From NCBI RefSeq assembly GCF_900107305.1, contig NZ_FNPL01000008.1:1-64000 (forward strand): a stretch of 64,000 nt of DNA, read 5' to 3'. The DNA comes from Thermoactinomyces sp. DSM 45892 (GTDB lineage: Bacteria; Bacillota; Bacilli; Thermoactinomycetales; Thermoactinomycetaceae). The notes beneath the pieces were generated by a model. The model ran no database searches, was not told where the DNA came from, and saw only the letters and a program-made list of their open reading frames with translations. The position numbers were made by a program, and so were the translations under genes. Every line of letters starts with the position of its first letter. Position 1 is the stretch's first letter. Shown piece by piece: positions 1 through 7,657 of the stretch.

Positions 1-105
1 TATTTGGCGGGAACCAATAACTTCTACACAGGGGGTACCATGTCTTTCTTTTTGATCATTTGTAAATTATTTCAAGCGAATTTGCTCATCTCGAGTTAAG
101 TGAAT

Positions 106-156
106 AAAAAAATACGAAGGACGAGCTATCTAAAATCTTCTACATCCCTCGTATTT
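106..156 (-). terminator. Rho-independent terminator closing the leftmost minus-strand unit
   Basis: The arms AAATACGA (110-117) and TCGTATTT (149-156) form a hairpin. Read on the minus strand it ends in a T-rich run, so it would stop transcription coming from the small genes to its right. Bases 1-105 hold nothing I can assign. A frame is open from base 1 to a stop near 99, but it is too short to support as the end of a gene. Confidence 0.5.
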
Positions 157-213
157 ACATAATGAAACAACCAATGGAAAATACCGTCAGGATAGATCAA
201 ATACATCAAGCAA

Positions 214-261
214 CTAGATACGTACTTCTAAAGGCGGATCGCCTACAAACAGTCTGTACAT
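214..261 (-). CDS. Tiny ORF (15 codons) with a strong ribosome site; possible leaderless peptide
   Basis: The ORF encodes MYRLFVGDPPLEVRI. An eight-base AGGAGGAG (271-278) stands 9 nt before the ATG, and a minus-strand terminator follows. It lies downstream of the 94-residue gene on the same strand and could share its transcript. The peptide shares a DPP tripeptide with another tiny ORF just after the neighbouring XRE-TPR regulator. Proteins of that regulator type often bind short peptides, so a signalling role is conceivable. This is inference: 15 open codons alone prove nothing, and only the quality of the ribosome site and the context raise it above noise. Confidence 0.35.
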   Translation of the reverse strand: MYRLFVGDPPLEVRI

Positions 262-370
262 AGGTCGTGTCTCCTCCTAAGATAATGAAAAAATGATAGA
301 GAGGGTAAAGTCTGAGAACAGGTGACAAGTAAATAAATGTCGAAATTAGATAAGTGAGGGAGAAACAGGT

Positions 371-655
371 CTAATCGGAAAAAATATCATATCCATGTCC
401 ATAAAAAATAGTGTTGTTGTCGTCCATTTTGAATGGTTTCCATGTGATGTTTGGTAGATAAATCTTCACTTTCGTGTCAGTAGTGATAACAAGCGTCTGC
501 TCTGTTTTTTTACGACAGGCAATATAGACTGCTCCCGTAGTTTCATCAGATAGTTGGGTTGTCCGACGTTCTTGCAGGTCAAACACTTGCTTTAAAGCTA
601 ATTTAGAGCATTTTAAGGCTTCTAAAGACTTGGCTTTGATATGAAACCGTAGCAT
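371..655 (-). CDS. Hypothetical 94-residue protein
   Basis: I do not recognise a family. The protein is small, without an obvious membrane segment or signal peptide. It starts with a basic stretch rich in Lys and Leu and ends with aromatic and acidic residues. A very strong ribosome site (GAGGGGGG, six bases before ATG) supports the start. It is transcribed divergently from the XRE-TPR regulator at 916, with about 260 AT-rich bases between them, so the regulator could control both. The 15-codon ORF and a terminator lie downstream on the same strand. Confidence 0.6.
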   Translation of the reverse strand: MLRFHIKAKSLEALKCSKLALKQVFDLQERRTTQLSDETTGAVYIACRKKTEQTLVITTDTKVKIYLPNITWKPFKMDDNNTIFYGHGYDIFSD

Positions 656-776
656 GTTTTTCCCCCCTCTTTATCAACTTTTCACAGTTATTACTGCACA
701 AACTTAGTGTACTAGGATACATTATTTGTATCAAAAATTTAAAATATTTAATTCCTATTTCATTTCGAAATAACTT

Positions 777-795
777 TTCCGCCAATTTAGCGGAA
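777..795. promoter_or_regulatory. Palindrome in the divergent promoter region; possible regulator operator
   Basis: TTCCGC and GCGGAA are separated by seven bases in otherwise AT-rich DNA between the 94-residue gene and the XRE-TPR gene. A short dyad here would suit autoregulation by the HTH protein. No experimental or comparative support is available. Confidence 0.3.
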
Positions 796-915
796 TATTT
801 ATATTTACCTGCTAAAATTACTTAGTCAAGTTTTTGTTTGATGGAAAACGACTACTTTAATAGATTTTTGGCCGAAAAAATTTCTTGAAAAAATTTTCTT
901 AAGGATGATTGATAA

Positions 916-2340
916 ATGGGGAAGAATACCAATTCGATTTTTGTTACTGCAGAGTTAGGTGAAATGTTTAAAAATGAAAGGAGAGTTAGGAAACTGAGCC
1001 AATTGGAGTTGTCAGATGAGATTGGTTTGGCTAATTCAACCATTAGCAAGATAGAGAAAGGTGTATGTAAGACAAATAAAATCTATTTAGAGAAGCTATG
1101 TAGTTATTATGGTTTGAGTATTGATGAGCTTTTAGTCCACTATACAACTCAACCAGTCATTGACAAAGCAGATACACTTCTTCAGTTGATGGCTATAGAA
1201 TATGATATTGATTTAACAGATTTAGATCAAGGGATGGAAGAATTAAGACAAATGGAAGAGTACAGCAAACTTGATGGGGTTTTAGAAGAATATTTGCTCG
1301 TTCCGTTCCCGTGTTATCTTAAGGGTAAATTTTATGAGAAAAAGAGAAAATGGAGTTCTGCACTAGAACAGTATGGAACGGCTGTTCAACTCATCAGCTC
1401 ATCCATGAGAAACGCAGACGAAGAAAATTTGAAATCAGCTTGCCTTAATGGGATGGCTAGGGTTTGTTTACGCCGAAACAATCTGGATGAAGCGTTATCT
1501 TATGTAAACAATGGGATAGAAGCATTTAATCCCGATGGTAAACGCCATCACATCCAGTATAACTTGTGGATTAATAAAGCTATTATCCTGGAAAGGTTAA
1601 ACAGAGACGTCGAAGCTCTACTGTTAGTTGAGTCGGTTTGCGAGAAAGGGAGTACCAGTATACGAAGTAGTGATGCATGGTTAAACCTGTTACTTATTCG
1701 AATTGAGTTGTTAAACAAACTAGGGAGGTATGATGAAGCCATTCATTATGTACAAGAAGGTTTATTCCTTGCTCGTGTAGATGGACTATACGATCATGCC
1801 TTTGATCTCTGGTCATCATTAGGTGAGAGCTACGCCCAAAAGGGACTAATGGTAAATGCTGAATTATGTTACCAGTCAGCATTAAAGTTAGAAGGAAGGA
1901 TAAAAAGAAAGCATTTAGCAATCAAGACACATACGCATCTAGGCATTGTTTACTGTGAATGTGGTAAATTGAAGTTGGGCCAATCTACACTAGTCAAGGC
2001 TGTCAAGTTAGCCCGTGAATATAAAGACGTTCAACGACTAGTGAAAGCCCTTGTATCTCTGAGCCAAAGCCTAGTAATGCTAAATAAGGATATGGATGCC
2101 TACAAACATCTAGAAGAAGCACGAACCATAGCGAAAGAATATAAGTTCGAGACCCTGCTGTTTGACATTTTACTGAATATGAGCGATATTTGTAAGAGAT
2201 GGAAATTGGTCGATTATCAAGAAATAACAGAAGAATTTCAAGAGATTTCTGTTCATTTGTTGAAGGGAGGTAGAGCATTAATGATGCATCAAATCGAAAC
2301 GATCAGAAGAGTTTCTATCAGCGACCCACCTAACGACTGA
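916..2340 (+). CDS. XRE-family HTH regulator with a TPR domain (RRNPP-like)
   Basis: Residues about 10-75 form an XRE helix-turn-helix (RKLSQLELSDEIGLANSTIS, then KIEKG). The remaining ~390 residues are helical repeats of TPR type, with typical spacing around residues 180-215 and 265-420. This is the architecture of peptide-sensing regulators such as PlcR, NprR and PrgX, and also of some non-sensing HTH-TPR proteins. The start has AAGGATG eight bases upstream. The gene is divergent from the 94-residue gene. A terminator lies just after it, then a 14-codon ORF with a strong ribosome site that could encode a ligand. The domain call is firm; which peptide, if any, it binds is unknown. Confidence 0.88.
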   Translation: MGKNTNSIFVTAELGEMFKNERRVRKLSQLELSDEIGLANSTISKIEKGVCKTNKIYLEKLCSYYGLSIDELLVHYTTQPVIDKADTLLQLMAIEYDIDLTDLDQGMEELRQMEEYSKLDGVLEEYLLVPFPCYLKGKFYEKKRKWSSALEQYGTAVQLISSSMRNADEENLKSACLNGMARVCLRRNNLDEALSYVNNGIEAFNPDGKRHHIQYNLWINKAIILERLNRDVEALLLVESVCEKGSTSIRSSDAWLNLLLIRIELLNKLGRYDEAIHYVQEGLFLARVDGLYDHAFDLWSSLGESYAQKGLMVNAELCYQSALKLEGRIKRKHLAIKTHTHLGIVYCECGKLKLGQSTLVKAVKLAREYKDVQRLVKALVSLSQSLVMLNKDMDAYKHLEEARTIAKEYKFETLLFDILLNMSDICKRWKLVDYQEITEEFQEISVHLLKGGRALMMHQIETIRRVSISDPPND

Positions 2341-2353
2341 TACATAAACAGGA

Positions 2354-2397
2354 AACATGAACAACCCAGTTCACTCAGGAATTGGGTTGTTCATGTT
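2354..2397 (+). terminator. Terminator after the XRE-TPR gene
   Basis: Perfect 15-base arms (AACATGAACAACCCA and its complement) begin 13 bases after the stop codon. The following T-run is weak, so some read-through into the tiny ORF at 2422 is possible. Confidence 0.6.
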
Positions 2398-2421
2398 GAA
2401 AAGATGTTAGGAGGTGTGGAC

Positions 2422-2466
2422 ATGTTATTCCACCACGATCCACCAGATACAGATATTCTTCCTTAG
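2422..2466 (+). CDS. Tiny ORF (14 codons) with a strong ribosome site; possible peptide signal
   Basis: The ORF encodes MLFHHDPPDTDILP. It is preceded by AGGAGGTG (2409-2416), five bases from the ATG, which is better than many real genes in this window. It follows an XRE-TPR regulator gene, the position where RRNPP systems keep the gene for their cognate peptide. There is no signal sequence, so if it is real it would resemble the leaderless peptides known from streptococcal Rgg/RopB systems. The DPP tripeptide also occurs in the 15-codon ORF at 214-261. Function is inferred from position only. Confidence 0.4.
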   Translation: MLFHHDPPDTDILP

Positions 2467-2512
2467 TTGGGGAAGCATTGCAATTATGCTGAATAAGCTT
2501 ATTAAATAAACC

Positions 2513-2564
2513 AAAATAAAACCAGCAACCTTCTCACGCGAGAACAGATTGCTGGTTTTATTTT
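2513..2564. terminator. Bidirectional terminator between convergent units
   Basis: A long hairpin with arms AAAATAAAACCAGCAA and its complement, plus an inner TTCTC/GAGAA stem, has A- and T-runs on both sides. It can serve the rightward XRE-TPR/peptide unit and the leftward signal peptidase gene. Confidence 0.8.
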
Positions 2565-2570
2565 AGCTGG

Positions 2571-3140
2571 CTATTTGGTAAACAATGCCACACCCAACAC
2601 ATGATCGATCGGAACAGCTCCTATACTGCGGCTATCTCGACTATGGTTGCGGTTATCGCCTAATACGAAGACTGAGTCTTTTGGGATGGTGTAAGGGAGT
2701 TGAACTTCTACAGGATTAGTAGAATTCATCGCTTCCTTGATATACGTCTCGTTCAGTTTTTCACCGTTTCGATATAACTGGTTGTCTTTAATATCTATGA
2801 CATCTCCAGGTTTTCCGATTACTCGCTTAATCCAAATATTGTCACTGTGGTTTCCTGTAATTAAACGTACCAACCCATTATCGTATAGATCATCTTTAAA
2901 AGAGCGTTTCTGTGTGACACGGCTATCGATGATCACAATTTCACCGTAATCAGGATGATAGTTAAATGTGTTAGGTAGTTTCGAGATAATAATCTGCTCT
3001 TGTTCGTGGAGCGTTGGTTCCATCGATTTTCCTAGCACTTTCGTTGGTTGTACTACATATATGCTGAGGAAGAGAGCAACTACGATTCCGAGCAAAATGG
3101 AAAAGAACCAAGAAAAAGATTGTTTTACGATTTTCTGCAT
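2571..3140 (-). CDS. lepB: Type I signal peptidase
   Basis: This membrane-bound serine protease cleaves signal peptides from exported proteins. One N-terminal membrane segment (about residues 9-31) is followed by box B with the catalytic serine in GKSMEPTL (Ser39). Box D follows with the catalytic lysine in IWIKRVIGKPGD (Lys105), and box E is GDNRNHSRDSR. The length of 189 residues matches Bacillus SipS-type enzymes. I chose the second ATG because GGAGG lies eight bases upstream; an upstream ATG would add eight residues. Substrates in this window could include the subtilase, the DUF1002 protein and the exported protein of the gerE element. Several paralogues are usual in Bacillales, so the exact orthologue is uncertain. 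Confidence 0.93.
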   Translation of the reverse strand: MQKIVKQSFSWFFSILLGIVVALFLSIYVVQPTKVLGKSMEPTLHEQEQIIISKLPNTFNYHPDYGEIVIIDSRVTQKRSFKDDLYDNGLVRLITGNHSDNIWIKRVIGKPGDVIDIKDNQLYRNGEKLNETYIKEAMNSTNPVEVQLPYTIPKDSVFVLGDNRNHSRDSRSIGAVPIDHVLGVALFTK

Positions 3141-3233
3141 AGGCCTGCCCTCCGTTACCTTCATCTGCCACCGGGCTATTTATTATATTCATTGTAAATC
3201 AAATCAGCTAGTTTGTGGTAAGTGTTTTTTGTG

Positions 3234-3264
3234 AAAAAAACTAGCCTTATCGTGTAAGGCTAGT
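3234..3264 (-). terminator. Terminator after the DUF1002 gene
   Basis: The stem CTAGCCTTA (3241-3249) pairs with TAAGGCTAG (3255-3263). On the minus strand it is followed by seven T residues. Confidence 0.8.
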
Positions 3265-3276
3265 AGGTTGGAACAT

Positions 3277-4176
3277 TTATTTAAATATAGAACTAAAGAA
3301 GTCTGCGATTGAACGGAAGATATTGGCGATCCATTCTAGGATGGAATCGAGAAATCCTTTGGCTTCGTCTGAGCTTAATACTTTCGAGATATCCCCGCGT
3401 AATTTGTCCAACTGATTACTAATCGCACCCCAGTCGATGTTTAAGCTACTGAAGTTTTGTGAGAATTGCACCAAGTTATCAATGGTTGCTTGATCGAGAT
3501 TGATGTTAAATTGGTTGGAGATATTGACAATGATATTTTTGTATTCTTCCACTGTTTTTGGCTTTTGGGTTGCAATTTCTTCTTTCACCTTGTTGATAAA
3601 TTGAGCTGCTTTATCACCCGTGATTCCTGTCTTTTCAGCTATATCTTGTGTACGTACCATTTCTTCGTTTGCCACTTGTTTTTTGTTTTCATCGATCTTT
3701 TGACCAGTTGCTTTTTCAAAGGCTTTGATAATCCCCGTTAGTGCAGCAGTGCCGGACACTTTAAAAGGAGCTGTTACATAGATATCAGCATCTTTTACAC
3801 CGGCTGTAATGGCAGCATTTGCGTACATAGCAGGGGAGATACTGGTGATATTATTGGTTTTTACCGCAATCCCTTTACCGGAATCGGTCAATGTAATTTT
3901 AGCGGAAGAAAGGGCACGATTTCCGATCACAGCTTTACTAAGGTACTTACCAAGGTAGGTGTGCTCTTCTTGGTTTGTCACGGATACTTGCTTAACTTTA
4001 TCATCCACTTTCATCTCGTTCATAAGCGATTGCTTATCAGCGGCAGATAGATCCTGACCAAATGTGACCACTGTTTCGCCTGCTACGGCATCTGCAAAGG
4101 AAATGTTTTGCGCAGTTAAGGTGAAGGCCGTTAAACCTGTTACAAGCATGATGGACAACTTTTTTAAGAACTTCAT
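3277..4176 (-). CDS. Secreted DUF1002 protein (YpuA-like)
   Basis: The N-terminus is a signal peptide: a basic MKFLKKLS, a hydrophobic core, then ALA-type residues before about position 29. The body matches the DUF1002 family as I recall it from Bacillus YpuA, with a conserved N-terminal block (VTFGQDLSAADKQSLM) and the PFKVSGTAALTGI region near residue 135. Its biochemical role is unknown. The C-terminal ~45 residues are helical and hydrophobic-amphipathic. I chose the internal ATG because GGGAGG stands ten bases upstream, giving 299 residues. The gene is followed by its own terminator and so is probably monocistronic. Confidence 0.8.
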   Translation of the reverse strand: MKFLKKLSIMLVTGLTAFTLTAQNISFADAVAGETVVTFGQDLSAADKQSLMNEMKVDDKVKQVSVTNQEEHTYLGKYLSKAVIGNRALSSAKITLTDSGKGIAVKTNNITSISPAMYANAAITAGVKDADIYVTAPFKVSGTAALTGIIKAFEKATGQKIDENKKQVANEEMVRTQDIAEKTGITGDKAAQFINKVKEEIATQKPKTVEEYKNIIVNISNQFNINLDQATIDNLVQFSQNFSSLNIDWGAISNQLDKLRGDISKVLSSDEAKGFLDSILEWIANIFRSIADFFSSIFK

Positions 4177-4307
4177 AAATGAAGTACCTCCCATAAAAAG
4201 ATTTTAGATGAATGACAAAAAAGTCCTAATGAAACGTTGGTACCTTTCGAACGCTATGTGAGGAAAGGGGAGCGTTCTACTTCTCCTGTCTTTTCCACAA
4301 ACTTTTT

Positions 4308-5852
4308 TTATTTAAACACTGGATCCTTGAATAAGGATAATTTTTCCAGAGAAGTTTTGTCCACATCGGCATGGAGACTGTTGCCGTGCGAATCCATTGT
4401 TACAATCGCGGCAAACCCTTCTACTTGTAAATGCCACATGGCTTCTGGGATGCCAAATTCCATAAAGTCTACACCATCTACTTGTTTTACACTCTGTGCA
4501 TAATACTGGGCCGCTCCGCCAATGGCATTGAGATACACGGCTCCATGCTCTTTTAGACCAGCCAATGTTTTAGGTCCCATGCCACCTTTCCCGATCACCG
4601 CACGAATCCCAAATTTCTTGATAATATCTGCTTGGTAGGGCTCCTCACGGATACTAGTTGTTGGGCCGGCCGCTTTTACATGCCATGTTCCTGTGTCATC
4701 TTTTAGCATGACAGGTCCACAGTGATAGATTACGCCATCTGTAAGATCGGCTGGTGAATCGTGATCTATTAGATGTTTATGTAGTGCATCACGGCCAGTA
4801 TGAATAAGGCCGTTTATGATGACGACATCGCCCACCTTCAGATTTCGGATTTGCTCTTCTGTAATCGGCGTAGTGAGAACGACTTCACGATTATTTGTGG
4901 GAGTAGCTTCCTTTTCTTCTAGGTCTGCAGTATCCTTTTTTGTACTTTGTGGAGAAGTGTCTTGATAGATCCAATCAATGATTTCTCCTGTTTCTGGGTG
5001 AATAAGAGCACCTTGACGGCGAAATGCCCAACAGTTATAAGCAACCGAAACAAAGAAACTAGCTGGCAGACGATTCATCGACCCGATTTTGCAACCGAGA
5101 AGCGTTGTATTGCCGCCAAATCCCATCGTCCCGATACCCAGTGTATTTGCTTTTTCTACGATGTAAGCTTCTAATTCGGCTAAAGAAGCGTTTGGGTTTT
5201 GGTCATCAACAGAGCGGAAAAGTTGCTCCTTTGCTAATTCATAACCAGTCGTACGATCTCCTCCGATGCCAACGCCGATAAAACCAGCACTACATCCTTG
5301 TCCTTGTGCTTGATAAACAGCATGAAGGATGCATTTTCGGATGCCGTCAAGGTCTCGTCCCGCACGACCGAGTCCTTCTAGTTCACAAGGTAGGCTGTAT
5401 TGAATGTTTTTATTTTCACAGCCGCCACCTTTTAAGATGAGCCGAGCATCGATTTCATCTTTTTCCCATTGATGAAAATGAATAACGGGAGTACCTTTAC
5501 CGAGGTTATCGCCTGTGTTTTCACCCGTTAGAGAATCGACTGAGTTAGGGCGTAGTTTTCCTTGTTTGGTGGCGATGGTGATGGCTTCCTTGATCGCCTG
5601 AGTCATTTTCATTTGGTTTGCTCCTACGGGTACGTGCAAGATGAAGGTTGGCATGCCCGTATCCTGACAGATAGGAGAAACATTTTCTTCTGCTGTGCGA
5701 ATGTTATCTGTGATGGTTCCGAGCGCAAGTGCAGAACGGGTGCCTGCATCTTCGCGATTGGTTGCGGATTGGATTGCACGGCGAACGTCCGGTGGTAGAT
5801 TTGTGGATGTTTCCGTGATTAAATGTAAGATTGAGTCTCTGAAAGCTTTCAT
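4308..5852 (-). CDS. fumA: Class I (iron-sulfur) fumarate hydratase
   Basis: This enzyme reversibly hydrates fumarate to L-malate in the TCA cycle using an oxygen-sensitive [4Fe-4S] cluster. The protein is a full alpha+beta fusion. Its N-terminal domain has the cluster cysteines in PICQDTG, GGCENKN and the SAGFIGVGIGGDRTTG block. A short linker around residues 300-325 leads to the C-terminal beta domain, with KVGDVVIINGLIHTGRD and the active-site-type loop GKGGMG. GAGGG lies a few bases before two adjacent ATG codons; I used the second. The 514-residue length is normal for two-domain fumarases. It looks monocistronic. B. subtilis uses a class II enzyme instead, so this is a lineage difference. 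Confidence 0.92.
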   Translation of the reverse strand: MKAFRDSILHLITETSTNLPPDVRRAIQSATNREDAGTRSALALGTITDNIRTAEENVSPICQDTGMPTFILHVPVGANQMKMTQAIKEAITIATKQGKLRPNSVDSLTGENTGDNLGKGTPVIHFHQWEKDEIDARLILKGGGCENKNIQYSLPCELEGLGRAGRDLDGIRKCILHAVYQAQGQGCSAGFIGVGIGGDRTTGYELAKEQLFRSVDDQNPNASLAELEAYIVEKANTLGIGTMGFGGNTTLLGCKIGSMNRLPASFFVSVAYNCWAFRRQGALIHPETGEIIDWIYQDTSPQSTKKDTADLEEKEATPTNNREVVLTTPITEEQIRNLKVGDVVIINGLIHTGRDALHKHLIDHDSPADLTDGVIYHCGPVMLKDDTGTWHVKAAGPTTSIREEPYQADIIKKFGIRAVIGKGGMGPKTLAGLKEHGAVYLNAIGGAAQYYAQSVKQVDGVDFMEFGIPEAMWHLQVEGFAAIVTMDSHGNSLHADVDKTSLEKLSLFKDPVFK

Positions 5853-5958
5853 CATATATCCCTCTTTTATTCCCATCATATGTCTGTCTGATGTTTCACA
5901 GTTCTATTATATAGAAAAGTAGTGTTGATTTTTAGGCTAATCTTGATTTTACCAAAAC

Positions 5959-6017
5959 AAAACACCCCTACCGACACAATTTCAACAAGAAAAAGTGTCC
6001 CGATAGGGGTGTTTTTT
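5959..6017 (-). terminator. Terminator of the zinc-ribbon gene
   Basis: Long imperfect arms built on AAAACACCCCTA and ACACCCC complements enclose an A-rich loop. The structure begins at the stop codon of the zinc-ribbon gene and ends in a T-rich run on the minus strand, separating that gene from fumarase. Confidence 0.75.
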
Positions 6018-6264
6018 ATGTGGACAATGGATGGCTTTCTGCGAATCGGAGGAACATCTCTTCCGTTTCGATAAGGCCACATACTCCACATTGAACTCGA
6101 TATCGATCCCCATGATATTGAACTTGGATGGGATCAGATGGTGAGATATATTCAATGATCTCACCTGTATGCATATCGAGTCGAACGGATTGAGGAATCT
6201 GTTCGATTACGTTAAAGCGACTTCGGTTGGTACCACACTTCGGACATAAATAAGGAGCTGACAT
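6016..6264 (-). CDS. Small zinc-ribbon protein of unknown function
   Basis: The 82-residue protein has two CxxC knuckles, CPKC near residue 8 and CGVC near residue 62, spaced as a treble-clef/zinc ribbon. The middle is a beta-rich stretch (YRVQCGVC-type strands). I know no specific function. The ATG chosen has GGAGG eight bases upstream; an upstream ATG in frame would add 15 residues without a ribosome site. It lies downstream of the HxlR-type gene on the same strand, 60 bases away, and could be cotranscribed with it. Confidence 0.7.
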   Translation of the reverse strand: MSAPYLCPKCGTNRSRFNVIEQIPQSVRLDMHTGEIIEYISPSDPIQVQYHGDRYRVQCGVCGLIETEEMFLRFAESHPLST

Positions 6265-6324
6265 CGTTTCCGCCTCCACATAGAGATTGCCCAAAGTTAG
6301 GTTTCCCATAGATTAAGATATTAT

Positions 6325-6630
6325 TCAAAGATGACGTTCAGCCCAGTGTTGAATCTCATCGAGAATCGGTTCTATGGAACGTCCTTTATCGGTAAGTTCA
6401 TATTCGACACGTACAGGTGTTTCAGGATATACATTTCGAACTAATATTCCGTTAGATTCCAGTTCTTTTAGTCTCTCTGCGAGCATTCTTTCGCTCATTT
6501 GAGGGATTTGCTCCCGAATGTCGCGGAAACGACATGTTTTTTCCATGAGGACACGGATAATGAGGCCTGTCCATTTTTTAGCAAGGACTTCAATAGCCGC
6601 TTCAAATTTAGGACAAATGCAACGATTCAT
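6325..6630 (-). CDS. HxlR-family winged-helix transcriptional regulator
   Basis: The 101-residue protein is one winged-helix domain. It has the family hallmarks: an N-terminal cysteine region (CICPKFEAAIEVLAKKW), the recognition helix area (FRDIREQIPQMSERMLAERL) and the wing (RVEYELTDKG). HxlR proteins such as HypR, YodB and CatR often sense electrophiles or disulfide stress through an N-terminal cysteine; here Cys4 and Cys6 are candidates. The upstream AT-rich region holds TTAGTTACTTAC, possibly part of an autoregulatory operator. The target gene is not identifiable from the sequence. Confidence 0.88.
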   Translation of the reverse strand: MNRCICPKFEAAIEVLAKKWTGLIIRVLMEKTCRFRDIREQIPQMSERMLAERLKELESNGILVRNVYPETPVRVEYELTDKGRSIEPILDEIQHWAERHL

Positions 6631-6778
6631 AAAAGCTCACCTCCTACTTTTATATGATGGTTTTCAGTCATTTTGTTTGTACAAATGAAATACCCATGCA
6701 CTTCTCTTTTATAAGTTAGTTACTTACATGTCAGTATACCAAAATTGACTAAAAAAAACCAAAAAGAAATATATGGTT

Positions 6779-7495
6779 TTATGCTATTGTTGACGTTTCG
6801 CTATGTTCTTGTCTCCATCTATGGAAAAGAAGGCGTAAATCGGGTTTTTGGGTACCTTTATGATGTTCTTGTAAAAAGATATCTAGATGGAAAGGGGACC
6901 AAGGGATTCCAAGTATCGTCTGTGTAAAGGTATGTGCAGCAATCTCTCTTGTTCGAGAAATGGTTTCCTTCCATACAAAAGGTCCCCATCGTTTGACGAT
7001 CACCTTAGGTACTTGTAGATCGGTTCTAGCTTGGTTATTCTCTTCTAGATAATGGTAAAATTCATGGGCTAGATGTAAAATAATGAGATCTTCTTCATAG
7101 ATAGGATAATCTATAGCAAGGAAAAAGGAACGGAGTTGTTCGATAGAGGAACGATATATTTGAATGGTTTTTGATTTGGGGATGTATAGGGCTCTTACCC
7201 AGCGATCATGCTCGGGTTCAGAGAGGAAACGGACTTTGATGTGATGTTTAAGTAAGAGATTAATCCAATCGGCGTAAGATCGGATGTGCAGATACGGTTG
7301 TGCGGCGTTTTGCCCACAAGCGATGGATGATTCGATGTATAAAGGTACTTGGTCAGGTGGAATGAAGGAATAATGTGGGTCTTGCTTTAAATCAATCCAA
7401 GCAATGATTTCGTTATCTAATATGGGATATATGTTCTCCAGATGAACCGAAGAAAGATGAAAAAAGGTTCGTTGGTGGAGGGTTTGGTTTTTCAT
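6779..7495 (-). CDS. Putative zinc metallopeptidase-like protein (HEXXH motif)
   Basis: I do not recognise a named family for this 238-residue soluble protein. It contains HEFYH (residues 144-148) inside a helix, LHLAHEFYHYLEE, and a later REIAAHTF helix around residue 184. That later helix could give the third glutamate ligand, as in ImmA/IrrE-type (M78) enzymes. The N-terminal 130 residues are unassigned, and there is no signal peptide, so it should be cytosolic. AAGGAG six bases before the ATG supports the start. It stands alone between HxlR and the phosphodiesterase. Proteolytic activity is an inference from the motif. Confidence 0.55.
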   Translation of the reverse strand: MKNQTLHQRTFFHLSSVHLENIYPILDNEIIAWIDLKQDPHYSFIPPDQVPLYIESSIACGQNAAQPYLHIRSYADWINLLLKHHIKVRFLSEPEHDRWVRALYIPKSKTIQIYRSSIEQLRSFFLAIDYPIYEEDLIILHLAHEFYHYLEENNQARTDLQVPKVIVKRWGPFVWKETISRTREIAAHTFTQTILGIPWSPFHLDIFLQEHHKGTQKPDLRLLFHRWRQEHSETSTIA

Positions 7496-7618
7496 TTGTT
7501 TCTCCTTCCCATTTCCAAGGGTACTTGTAGATTTCTATGTTTTTTCTTGCTTGTCTCATGCAAATATAAGATAAAATAGGTTATTAATTAGAAATATATA
7601 AAAATTGGTAGAGAGAAA

Positions 7619-7647
7619 TTGCCAAGAAGGAGTTAGGATCTTGGCAA
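7619..7647 (-). terminator. Hairpin downstream of the phosphodiesterase gene
   Basis: The arms GCCAAGA (7621-7627) and TCTTGGC (7639-7645) pair exactly. The T-run on the minus strand is modest. The rest of 7496-7657 shows nothing else. Confidence 0.5.
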
Positions 7648-7657
7648 AAATAAATGA

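Noticed and set aside
1-99. Open frame from base 1 that could be the end of a membrane protein gene
   Set aside because: 33 open codons can occur by chance, and no family was recognised.
4250-4280. GAACGCT/AGCGTTC dyad downstream of fumarase
   Set aside because: A 7-base stem with a long loop and no T-run is too weak to call a terminator or operator.
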